64,000 bases of DNA, taken from positions 57,275 through 121,274 of the forward strand of contig LLEY01000175.1 in NCBI GenBank assembly GCA_001414485.1, given 5' to 3'. Made by a program: the position numbers and the translations under genes. The notes beneath the pieces were generated by a model, which was not told the origin of the DNA, did no database searches, and worked only from the letters and a program-made list of their open reading frames with translations. Origin of the DNA: Calycina herbarum (Eukaryota; Ascomycota; Leotiomycetes; Helotiales; Pezizellaceae). Shown piece by piece: positions 34,996 through 45,122 of this stretch. Position 1 is the first letter of the stretch. Each line of letters begins with the position of its first letter.

Positions 34996-35793
34996 AAAGG
35001 TAGAGGGTATTTTTTTAATAAAAGGGAGAAGTGCAGGGTCGATGTTTCCAATACATGTTGCTGGAGGTAAGGATATCAACCGTCTCGGCTGGGAAGGGAA
35101 GGAAAATTGAACCCCAGTGACATTCGTGGAGGAGGAGTTTGAAGAGTCTGAATAGTGATTACAGGTTTTCTTTGGTTGTTTTATAATTTATTTTGCTAGA
35201 GAAAGAGGTAGAAACTCTGCAGGTGTGTTATAGGTCAAGTAAGGTGTTAATTTATTTCTTCCATACTGTGTATGAAGTCTCAAAAACTTGCAAACGAAAT
35301 GACTACCCTTGAAGTTCGGTTTCCGGTGGTTAGTTTATAATAGTAAATCCATTAGAATTTTATTTCGCGTGATAATTTACCATGCTTTGATACAAGAGGA
35401 ATTGTTTCAATCCTTTGACCTGCCTTTTAATATGGGGTTAAAAGGGGGTCAAGAGGGGGGTGGTTTCGAATGGCAATAAATTTCACAAGGAGAAAACAAA
35501 CAGTTGATTAAAGGACAGTTTTGAAAGTGATACGATTCAAATGCTACGTTGGTGTCTCGAAACTCGAATACGATGGTATTAGAACGAATTTCAGGGGAGA
35601 TTCGGGAGAATAGAAGCTGTCCACTCCACAAATTATCTAAACCTTGGGGCATAAAGCACAGCCATCCATCACAAATAAGCTTCCTTTCTATCACCACTTC
35701 CATACCCTTCCAAGTATTATGATATCGAGTTGCGTATCTTATACTATATGTTCTGGTATACAACCTATGTCTCGCTAAAGAGTTGAAGTAAAG

Positions 35794-35848
35794 ACAGGGG
35801 CCATTTACTGTCTAATTTTGTGGTGTTGTCGAATTGATTTAAGATTGA
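35794..35848 (+). repeat. TGTCGA-pair repeat, copy G
   Basis: GGGGCCATTTACTGTCTAAT is followed by TTTGTGGTG and TTGTCGAATTGA; half-sites are 18 bases apart. The first half-site has one change. Confidence 0.7.
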
Positions 35849-36559
35849 AACGAGTGTCCATTAAAATCAAGAGAGGGGATCTTGTGTGGGATAGTATACT
35901 AAAATGTTTGAGGTTACAAATGTTTAAATTTCACCACGGCTTTTCTTTGCACTGCCTGACAAGCTGTTCCAGCAGGAGTTTGAAGCTTGAGATGTTTCGT
36001 TTGACCATGTTTTGAATGCTCGAAGCAGCCAGGCTCTCTATGTATCAACTTACTCGGTCAACAATAGAGAAATCTTCGGCTATCTGAGACCTGTGAGTGT
36101 GAAATCTCAAGATGGATAGGGGTTCTTTAGTAGCTTTAGACTTTAATTAACAGAAGCCAGAGATCGAGATTTATTTGGTGCGTACGAAGATGCGCTGAGG
36201 TGTATCAAAGCGCACGACAGAAGACTAACGAGTAATGCCTCCTCGCAAGTCAGTTAATCCCAGGAGACAAGCAAAACTCATTGCTATAGACTGACTATTT
36301 GGTATCGAATTGCTCTAGAGATATAAGCTTGAGCACGACATGGAGGAAGTAAGTTAGTATCCAGAAGCCATTAGTGATGATTCGCTTACGGCGAGGGTTA
36401 AATAAGTGAGTGAGAGAGATTGGTAGATAACCATTTCCTGAAGTTACTACGTTGGTATCGAGAGTTTGTGAAGCAATTGGAGACAGTAGATGGCAAAGGA
36501 AAACTGCTTTGATGATATTAATTGATATTACGTTCCGTCTCAGATACTATGAGAAAGCA

Positions 36560-36645
36560 GAGAGGGGAGATTTCGAAACGGGAGAAGGAGTAGAGAGCTA
36601 CTGTCGATTATCCCGGTGTTGTCGAATTGAGCTTATAATTCGGAT
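36560..36645 (+). repeat. TGTCGA-pair repeat, copy H
   Basis: GAGCTACTGTCGATTATC is followed by CCGGTG and TTGTCGAATTGA; half-sites are 18 bases apart. A GAGAGGGGAGATTT block precedes it as in copy I. Confidence 0.7.
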
Positions 36646-37659
36646 TCGGCGTTTGTGGCGTTTTTTTATACAGTCTCCAAAGGCTGGGTTCCCGGATTAA
36701 AGCACAACTTGCTTCTGCTTTCACTGATCTCCCTTCGGCTGCGGCCCACATGGCTTGCAAAATCCAACCCTTATCGCATAGATGGTCAGTCATTGTTTCA
36801 AGGAGATGTAACAACGTGGTATTTAAATTTGTACTTATCTAAATTTGATCCAAACTTCTCTTACTTCCCTGCTTGATAGATTCTTTCTCGCTTACTGGAT
36901 GGCAGTCTTTGGGTGGGTCGTAATATGTATTGACAAAGCTTCTTCTATTAATAGTGGTAAAGTCATCGTGTTCTGAAATACTGAAAATGATGACAGGAGC
37001 TTTCGTTCATTCTCTCGTAAACAACGCTTTGTGGTGTATTTGAGTGGTGTTCACAAGAAAATGGAACAAGAGTCACTGTCATCAATCAGCGTACACCCAC
37101 ATAAATGCATTATTCTAAGAGGTCTAGAACAGTTAAATAAACATAAAGATTGTTTAAGATAATCAAAACTAGTTCTTCATAATTATTTGACGTAATTCAA
37201 ACGATAAAATCAATTATCCAAGCTATCGTAGAATAATATTATTAGTAGAATGTCCAGGGACACGCCGAATGATAGCAGGGACTCTTACCTACAAGCAACT
37301 GATTCTTGGGCCCTGAACAACAAATGTCCGAGAAATATCGCCTCTGGTATCAAAATAATTGGAACTCACGCTTTATGGAAGACAAGTCATCATGGATATT
37401 GGGAAAAGATGGATTGGGAGCCGAGCGACTTTAGAGAGCGAGGTGGGTTGTGATTGGATGGATTACTTACCGCGAGAGATAAATAGTTGAGTATGGGAGA
37501 GAGTTATGGTTAGCAATGATGATTGCAAACCTGTACCACTGGTGTCTGAAGGAAATGGGAGGATGAAGAAGTATCCATGGGCGTGGGAGAATAGTTGTAA
37601 GTAAAGTGTGCGTTTGTTATCAAGTTGTGCCAGAGATTTCAAGCATAGTCTAGGAATCG

Positions 37660-37740
37660 AACAGGAAGAGGGGAGATTTGCCGTCGATTATCGCTTGCTG
37701 TCGAACCAACCAGACTGTTTGAATTCGAGAATTTAATTCA
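37660..37740 (+). repeat. TGTCGA-pair repeat, copy I
   Basis: GAGGGGAGATTTGCCGTCGA is followed by TTATCGCTTGC and TGTCGAA; half-sites are 17 bases apart. TTTGAATTCGAGAA follows, also seen in copy A in the same relative direction. Confidence 0.7.
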
Positions 37741-38219
37741 AGGGGTGCATAGTATTATTGGTTTGAATGGTCTTCGTCGGTATGTCCTTGCGGTTCCTAG
37801 CTCGTTACTTACTATAGCTAACATACTGCGGAGGACAAACCACATGGTATGCCGCAGACGGCAACAATTTTCTGGAGGGCACCTAGCCGCGAAGTCGGAA
37901 ACCCTTTAAGTCCTATGTAAAAACATTTCTGCCTGTCGTGTCCTCCAAAGAAAGGAGGCTGTAGCATCGAGGCCGAATTCGACCACATTAAACTGGAATG
38001 ACTGCACCTCTGGAGTGTCCACATCGTCCTACTCACATTTTACATTACAGTTTATATGTACCCTGGTGTTTTGCCCTGATTAACGAGATTTTGAAGGAGA
38101 GGGAGGGGGGGGGGCAAAGCATGTAAGAGAATTTACATTAATTTTTGCCTACAAGCTCACTGAGAAACAGTTTTGAGCAAATATAATGTATCTATGTACT
38201 TTTTCCTCGACACATATGT

Positions 38220-40547
38220 TCATTCTTCCTCTGACTTGATTTCTACATCTTCCCCCTCTATGGAATATTGGAGAGAATCTTCTGGTGGAAGACTCGAAGA
38301 GTGAGGTTGGGGTTGAGCGCGGTGCTCGAAAGGGGATACTTGGCGATGAGGACTACTTCTTGAGTCTGCTGAATCTGAGTCAGATGGCTGTGCTCTTTCT
38401 TCGGCGATTTCGGGCTCGTCTGCTTGTACATCCTGCTCACTCTCATGCTGACTGGACGTTTCGTCTTCCATGTCTTGGTCCGCGTCTTTGTGGTCGGCTG
38501 GTTGCTCATCTCCTGTGTCTTCCTCGCGATTTACGGGCACATCGGATTCCTCAGCCTCGGGAGAACTGCCATCCTCTTCCTCACTCTCCCCATGCCTTAG
38601 TATCTCCGCCTCTTCCTCATCACTACTCTCTTCTTCCCCCTCTTCGGCAATCCTTCTTGCCCTCTTCGAAATCTTCGTCCTATTCCTTTCAAAGTTCTCT
38701 CCAGGAACAGGCTTATCAAAAAGCTCCCAAGAACTCCAATACTCAACATTCTCCCTCCAATTCCCATGATCATCTCTTTCACCTTTCCTCTGAGCCGTTG
38801 AAAACGTCATCGGTTCATACATCTCATCGAGATTTAATTCCAACGGTGGCTCCTGCTCGAGAAGATTCCATAATTTCAATTCCGCAGCCTTACTAGCTTC
38901 TTTGTCGCATTCATTGATAAACGAATCTTGCTTTTTCTCAGCTTCCTGTCGGGCAAGGGAGCGTATGGTGGTTGATTCTTGATAAGTTGTCGTGTCTGAG
39001 TCTGATTCATCGCCTAGGTTTCTTTCTTGTGTGGGAATCGGGATATCCTCTTCGAGATCACGGATCGATACATCTGATGCACTTGAAGTCGTAGGACTAT
39101 GCTCGGGCTCGGGGAGTCTTGAATGAACAGAATGACTCCTGGATCGAGATCGTGAGCGAGATGAACGCCGGCGTCGCTCTCGCATTTCTTCTTCGACATC
39201 TTCATATGTCATGAACTCGTCCTCATCTTCATCGACAATTTGCAATTTAGACCTCCTCGCACAGTTTTGCCAAAATTCATGACTATCTGGTTTCATTCCG
39301 AGGATCTTTACTGCTGCCCCCACGTCATCTGTGTTGACATCTGATTGCTTGACATTTTTGGAAGCCATTGCTCGTTGTCTTGACATGGTGCAGAAAAGCG
39401 TTGTTGAAATCAATCGTTTCGTGACACTCACAGCAAGAGAGTGGAAGTCCTCAAATGCAGTAGCTCGAATGGCAGGGGATTCATCAATATCAGCCAAATT
39501 TCGCCAATTATCTTCTTCGTATGGCTCAGCTGGATTCATGAAAATTTTGCTTGACAATTCGAGCCAATTCTTGAGGTTAAAAAGATTGGCGGCCGGAAGA
39601 ACTTCATCAAAAGCAGTCGCTTTCTCGCCTTCTGGGTTGTGTTTACCGAGTCGGTGACTGACCGTTTCGTCGATTAACCATGCTGCTCCCCATTTTGATT
39701 CCTCGGTAGTCTTCTCAAATTGGTCTTGTCGGCTGGCGAGAGATTGCCCTGCTCGTTCGAGGATTTCGCTGCATTCTCCGCTAACCTCAATTGCGGTAGG
39801 CATCTCCAACCAAAGATTGGCTTCGGATTTGGCAGGTTTTGCTAAGGAGCCTTGGTGTAAGAGCCGGAGATACTCGTCAGTTTCAAGAATCGATTTTGTC
39901 CGAATTTGCTCCGCGATACCACGAACGTTGCCCTTTCCAAGACGAGCTAAAGAATTGAAGAGAGCATTTTTCTCCTCTGAAGTCCAAATTGATGCTCCGA
40001 TTTGACTAGTTGGGAGAGAAGGCAAAGTCTTGGCACTGGTTGCGGTGACGATATCAAGAATATCATTGTTGAGAAGTTCGCGATATTCGTTACTCCAGTA
40101 AACTCTCAAACGTTTGGATTTGACCTCGACCGGAGCCGTTCTGGGTTTCCTCTTGCGAGAGACAGAGGAACGTCTTGGCGGAGTTCTGATTTGACTTGGT
40201 GACTGAGGCTCCTGAAAAGTCGATGCCCATTGAATTGCTTCTTCCCGGATTTGCACGTCGAGACGTTCCTTTGCTCCAGGGGACAAAGATGGTTCTTTAT
40301 CTCGAAGAGAGTTGGCGCGTGAGTGGGATCGACTAATAGTGGTTTGGGCAAGACTCGCACGGCTTTCGGGTCGTCTGGTACTGGTACCGCGAGAACGTAT
40401 AGGGCTCTCGTCGGGTGAGAACTCCCCCTCATTTTCTGATATTTCGTAGGCTGATCCAGATTCTTCGTCCGGAAATAGGGTCGGCTCCCTCATGATTTCT
40501 TCAGTCTCCATGTTTGTCTCGATTGATTGGCTTAAGACGTCCTCCAC
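38220..40547 (-). CDS. RRN5: RRN5-like RNA polymerase I upstream activation factor subunit
   Basis: Rrn5 is a subunit of the upstream activation factor that recruits RNA polymerase I to rDNA promoters. A single exon codes for 775 residues. The N-terminal 145 residues are disordered and Ser/Arg/Glu-rich. KRLRVYWSNEYRELLNNDI near residue 150 and a SANT/Myb-like segment from about 187 to 235 (ASIWTSEEKNALFNSLARLG) match the family. A later segment (AAVKILGMKPDSHEFWQNCA) is the typical histone-fold-like end of the conserved core. An Arg/Ser repeat follows near residue 460. The last 150 residues are highly acidic. No intron is seen. The gene is divergent from IRC3 over a 295-bp promoter. The core family call is firm; the acidic tail is poorly conserved. 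Confidence 0.8.
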   Translation of the reverse strand: MEDVLSQSIETNMETEEIMREPTLFPDEESGSAYEISENEGEFSPDESPIRSRGTSTRRPESRASLAQTTISRSHSRANSLRDKEPSLSPGAKERLDVQIREEAIQWASTFQEPQSPSQIRTPPRRSSVSRKRKPRTAPVEVKSKRLRVYWSNEYRELLNNDILDIVTATSAKTLPSLPTSQIGASIWTSEEKNALFNSLARLGKGNVRGIAEQIRTKSILETDEYLRLLHQGSLAKPAKSEANLWLEMPTAIEVSGECSEILERAGQSLASRQDQFEKTTEESKWGAAWLIDETVSHRLGKHNPEGEKATAFDEVLPAANLFNLKNWLELSSKIFMNPAEPYEEDNWRNLADIDESPAIRATAFEDFHSLAVSVTKRLISTTLFCTMSRQRAMASKNVKQSDVNTDDVGAAVKILGMKPDSHEFWQNCARRSKLQIVDEDEDEFMTYEDVEEEMRERRRRSSRSRSRSRSHSVHSRLPEPEHSPTTSSASDVSIRDLEEDIPIPTQERNLGDESDSDTTTYQESTTIRSLARQEAEKKQDSFINECDKEASKAAELKLWNLLEQEPPLELNLDEMYEPMTFSTAQRKGERDDHGNWRENVEYWSSWELFDKPVPGENFERNRTKISKRARRIAEEGEEESSDEEEAEILRHGESEEEDGSSPEAEESDVPVNREEDTGDEQPADHKDADQDMEDETSSQHESEQDVQADEPEIAEERAQPSDSDSADSRSSPHRQVSPFEHRAQPQPHSSSLPPEDSLQYSIEGEDVEIKSEEE

Positions 40548-40758
40548 GAGATGTATACCCAGGTCTTACAACGTGCATCCTTTCTGGCTTGATGAGACTC
40601 CAACAAGAAATGAGATTGCGAACTGGCGGTAAAGCAAGCGTGAATGTGTATATTTTGTTGCGGGTTTTGGTGTTGTAGAAAGTTTGCTACAGGAAAAAAA
40701 GACGAACTGCATCGGAAAGAATTTGAACCCCTGCAAATAGTTTCCATAAAATCGGGAC

Positions 40759-40777
40759 GGCGCGCCTAGCGCGCCTA
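40759..40777. promoter_or_regulatory. Twin GC-rich sites between RRN5 and IRC3
   Basis: GCGCGCCTA occurs twice in direct tandem, and the first copy forms the palindrome GGCGCGCC. It lies about 65-85 bp upstream of the IRC3 start in an otherwise ordinary stretch. It could be a bidirectional promoter element; no factor is assigned. Confidence 0.35.
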
Positions 40778-40842
40778 TCTGCCACGATGAGGACGACCTC
40801 CATCACCACAACAACATTCAAGAACGATGTACGCGACGAGAT

Positions 40843-42885
40843 ATGCTGCCAGCATCGAGAAGGTGGAAACTCTTGGTTCCAAGATGGAGGCCGATATTTC
40901 CGAGTACCAGATGGAACAGCTATACCACGGCTTCTGCTGGCGTTGACGCCGCGCCTCCTGTAAAACCTCCAATAAAGATTCGGCTACGTCAGTATCAAGA
41001 AGAATGTATACAAGCTGTCCTTGACCACATTGAGAAGGGCCATAAACGCATGGGTATTTCCCTTGCGACTGGAAGCGGAAAGACTGTATGTTTCCCGTTG
41101 TGCTAGATCAAAATAGTTGCTAATGACCCTCAGGTAATTTTCACCCATCTCATAGACCAAATTAAACCCCACGCGAAAGGAGCGACCCAAACATTAATTC
41201 TTGCCCATCGAAAAGAACTTGTTGAGCAGGCTGCTCGTCATTGCATCAATGCCTACCCCACGAAAACGGTCGAAATCGAGATGGCAGCGAGTTTAGCCAG
41301 TGGACATGCAGACATAACGGTGGCAAGCATACAAAGCATTATATCGGGGGATCGCCTGTCCAAGTTTAATCCCAATCGATTTAAACTTGTGCTTGTGGAT
41401 GAAGCACACCATATTGTATCACCGGGATATCGAAAGGCGCTGGACCATTTTGATCTTGCGGAGAAAACACTCACCTCTCCGGCTCTTGTGGGTGTTTCGG
41501 CAACACTCTCACGATTTGATGGACTCAAACTGGGTTCTGCTATCGATCATATTGTCTATCACAAGGACTATATCGACATGATTGGAGAAAAGTGGCTTTC
41601 GGATGTCATGTTCACAACCGTCCACACCAAGGCAGATCTGTCCAGAGTCAAGAGGGGTCCCAATGGCGATTTTAAATCCAATGAACTTTCAGAAGTAGTC
41701 AATACTGCTTCAGTAAACAAAGTTACTGTTTTGAGTTGGCTTACCAAAGCAAAGGAGAGAAAATCTACTCTGGTGTTCTGTGTTGATATTGCTCACATAC
41801 ATGGTCTAGTCGATACCTTTCGAAAGTACGGCATCGATGCTCGTTTCATCACTGGCGACACCAAGAAGACCCAACGCAGTAAAACACTGGATGCTTTCAA
41901 AAGTGGAGAATTTCCGGTGCTTATCAATTGTGGTGTATTTACGGAAGGTACTGATATTCCAAATATCGATTGTGTCATATTGGCACGTCCAACGAAATCT
42001 CGCAATCTCCTTGTTCAAATGATCGGAAGAGGAATGAGGTTACACCCAGGGAAAGAGAACTGTCACATTATAGATATGGTGGCAAGTCTGCACACTGGAG
42101 TTGTTACCACGCCCACCTTATTTGGTCTCGACCCCTCGGAGGTTGTGGAGGAAGCAACTCCGGATGATATGAAAGCCATCCAAGATAGCAATCTGGATGA
42201 GCTAGAAATGGAATCACTCCAACCAGAATTCCCGCCTTCTAGCATCCCACAACAACCACCAGTATCAAATATCGTGACCTTCACTGATTACGATAACATC
42301 TTTGATCTCCTCCAAGATCTGTCCGCAGAACGCCATATCAGGATCTTATCCCCAAACTCCTGGGTGAATGTTGGAGCAGACCGCTACGTTCTAAGCAGTG
42401 GCAAAGGCGATTCATACGTGAAAATAGAATTAATCCTCGACGAAGAAACAGACAAGAAAATGTTCCTCGTCACCGAAATGGCAACTCTCGTCTACGGAAA
42501 CTCCACATCCCCCTTAGCCCGACCACGTACAATTGCGAAATGTCTCACCTTCGAAGATGCAGTACATGCCGCAGACACATTCGCATCCAAAAAGTACGTC
42601 CCACAACTAATTCTACGGAATCAACCATGGCAAAATAAGCCCGCAACAGAAGGCCAACTCAAATTCCTGAATAAGCTACGGACAACAGATAATTCACTTA
42701 CGCCGCAAATGATTACCAAGGGGAAGGCTGGTGATATGATCACCAAGTTGAGACACGGTGCGAGGGGGAGATGGACGAAACATCAGCAGCGAAAGGAGAG
42801 GGAGTTGAAAGCGAAACTTAAGGCGGATTACGAACGGGAATTGAAGGAGAGGGAAAAGGTTAGCGTTGGGCCTCTCAAAGCCTGA
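40843..42885 (+). CDS. IRC3: Mitochondrial DNA branch-migration helicase IRC3
   Basis: IRC3 is an SF2 helicase that acts on branched mitochondrial DNA and supports mtDNA upkeep. Exons 40843-41085 and 41134-42885 give 664 residues with a 48-bp intron right after the Walker A motif. The N-terminus ([19 protein letters not shown]) is Arg/Trp-rich and free of acidic residues, as expected for import. Motifs run in order: [11 protein letters not shown] (Q-like), SLATGSGKT (I) near residue 75, [13 protein letters not shown] (Ia), LVDEAHH (II) near 168, GVSATLSR (III) near 201, [11 protein letters not shown] (IV), [15 protein letters not shown] (V) and [16 protein letters not shown] (VI) near 375. 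The C-terminal domain of about 230 residues is specific to IRC3 and ends in a basic, Lys-rich helix. Confidence 0.95.
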
Positions 42886-43117
42886 CGAGTCTTTTTACCC
42901 TTGTATTTGTGTTGTACATTTCTTGTTTTGTTTCTATGATACCCATAATCTTTTTTTGCAAAATACTTCACTCTGCCATCTACATATTTCAGAATAAGAC
43001 TTGGGCTCTGTGTGATTACTTGTAGTAACAGTAAACCAGTTACGCTGTATTTGCGCAGGCTTGTCTTCAAAGATTATTGATAGCCTCGTCAAATACAGAA
43101 CATCGCGGCGAAAGAAA

Positions 43118-43144
43118 GCAACCCCTCTGTCCCTGAGGGGTTGC
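43118..43144. other. Perfect 10-bp hairpin
   Basis: GCAACCCCTC and GAGGGGTTGC flank a 7-base loop, about 230 bp past the IRC3 stop codon. It looks like a bacterial terminator, but that reading does not apply in a fungus; any role in the 3' end of the transcript is unknown. Confidence 0.5.
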
Positions 43145-43206
43145 CTTCTTTTAACTGAAGTGGTTCACCTTCGTGAAGGAGAATAAAAGCGGCAATATAT
43201 ACCTAG

Positions 43207-43420
43207 CTCTGGCATGCTTTGTTCGCTAATCATGGAATAAATCAATGATTTTGCTACTTTAGAGTACTTAGTGCTACTTCTAGTAATTTAAACTATTAAA
43301 TCACGTTATTCAAGAATGTTTAGATTAAGGAAGTTAATTGAATCGAGTTCTAAGATTTCTAAGAGTACATAGTACTAAGTACTCATCTTAAAAAAACATT
43401 ATCTAATTTAAATATTCTAT
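43207..43420 (+). repeat. AT-rich decayed element, copy 2
   Basis: The sequence from CTCTGGCATGCTTT onwards aligns with copy 1 at 34577. Copy 2 keeps more C and G at the differing sites in the aligned start. The downstream limit is uncertain. Confidence 0.6.
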
Positions 43421-45122
43421 AATATCTAGAGTAATTAAGTTAGATAAATAAATTTCTTAAGAGTACAAGGCACTTCTACACTTTTCTTAGTGATATTTAC
43501 TTAGTATAACTATTTAGAAGAGTTTAGAATAATTTAGTAAAACAAGGAAGTCTTTGTTTTTTTAACTATCGCTATTTTAGTCTACGTCTGAATAGAATTC
43601 GTAAATAAAATATACCAGCTCTTATTCTACAACCAAGTCCCTCGCCGCCAGTAAATCCTCACTTCAATTCACCACTCCCAGCCTCACCAGATACTCAAAT
43701 ACTAGAATAAGAAAATACCTCCCATTCATTTGTCCAATCAGGAAGCCACAAACTAGTTCTGGACACGACGTTATGGAAACGGAACTGGTGCTCGTACTAT
43801 TGGACACACGCCCTGAGGGGGTGCTGCAGCATTAATGTAAATCGATCGAAGCTGCAGGATGATAGACTCTAAAGTATAAAAGTTCTTAGTAGCGGCTGGA
43901 GGGCTTTTTCATCATGAGTTTATGACCTTTGAGGAGACCTTCTTAGGGATTGTTTTTTTTTTTTTTGCGAATCTTTTTTTTTCGGTTGCTTTTCGCATTG
44001 CTAGTCACGAGGTATATAAAATGATTGGTTCGCAGACGGGCCATCTCGCTAAATCTTGTAAGGAATGCTTAGAGTGAGCTTCTAAGCCCTCTCTCTCTCT
44101 CTAAGACAGCTCGCAACATGTATAACCTAGCGCAACTTACTAAAAACTCTTTAGAAGCATGAGTCTGGTTAATTAGCATTCTGTGCAGCCGCCTACATTT
44201 TTCTTTTCTTTTTGCGAGTTTTTTTATGTTGTGTTGCAGGTTTCCTAGGGTCCTACTCGGTAGCTTGCGATATCTACTCAGCTGTTGTGGCCTCCGATAC
44301 TGATACTCGGGAGTTCAAGATAATTACTGTTGGAAAGCTTACAGGCTGCTCGATAGGTATAGTAGAGTTTCAGTTGTCCCTATGGAAATACCACTTCGTA
44401 GAGTGCCGCTGACTTGTAGGCGGGAGGTAACGCCGAGTCCCTGAGAACTCACACTCCAACTGTGGTTTTGCTGGCTGGAATTTGTAGCTTTTTGGTGGGG
44501 TAAGTGGATAGCTGCTCCGGGGAGTATTCAGAACAGCTTTTACATGCAATTCCGGAGATCGGGTGGTATCTTCTTTGCACAGCCTTATCGCGAGACTCAG
44601 TATTGCGACGCTGTTGATCCTTGGCAATGGTGTCTATTGTGATTGGTTATAAGCGAGTATGCAGGAGGTGGAGAGTTTAGATATTTTACCTCCTGCTAGT
44701 TTGATTGATACGCCGCCAGCCTTACTTTGAGCGCTGGACGAAAGTGCAAATATTCTTCTGTGGCCACTCAAACTTGTGTTGATGTTTTGACGCGTATATG
44801 TACTCTGGAAAGCGGTTGGAAGAAAACAATCTCGGACTGATGTCTTCAGGTTCCATGTTGACGCATTGAAAGGTGAGTGAATATGCGGCTATTGCTTCCA
44901 GTTAGAAATTCTCGATCCAGTCAAGGTGAGGTGCCATAACCTGCATGGTGCTATTTATTTGTATGAATTGCCAACCACCGCCAGCTTTGCTGGATAGTAA
45001 AACCTCCAACAATAACAAAGCAACCCCATCGCCTTCAACCCCACACACATCTCGCGCTTTGCAATCTTCTATCGCAAACACACACATCAGGTACATATAG
45101 CAGTTGCTATACCTTCGCAAAG

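Larger units (their letters stand above)
33721..38219. other. Gene-poor repeat-rich region
   Basis: About 4.5 kb with no intact gene. It carries a possible gene remnant (34213-34569), an AT-rich decayed element (from about 34577), and four plus-oriented copies of the TGTCGA-pair repeat spaced about 0.8-1.1 kb apart. Longer similarity between the units is visible, for example around 36383-36425 and 37463-37505. Confidence 0.6.
42886..45122. other. Intergenic region with AT-rich decayed element
   Basis: No gene is supported in these 2.2 kb. A short perfect hairpin and the second copy of the AT-rich element lie in the first third. Poly-T tracts and a CT repeat occur near 43.95-44.1 kb. Confidence 0.5.

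Noticed and set aside
40711..40745. A tRNA-like T-loop (GGTTCAAATTC on the minus strand)
   Set aside because: The flanking bases do not form the T stem well and no acceptor, D or anticodon arm can be built around it.
40787..40842. Upstream ATGs for IRC3 at 40787 and 40826
   Set aside because: Both are in other frames that stop before joining the helicase, so they could at most be upstream open frames.
43118..43144. Rho-independent terminator
   Set aside because: The hairpin is real, but the genome is eukaryotic and this mechanism does not apply; it is listed only as a hairpin.
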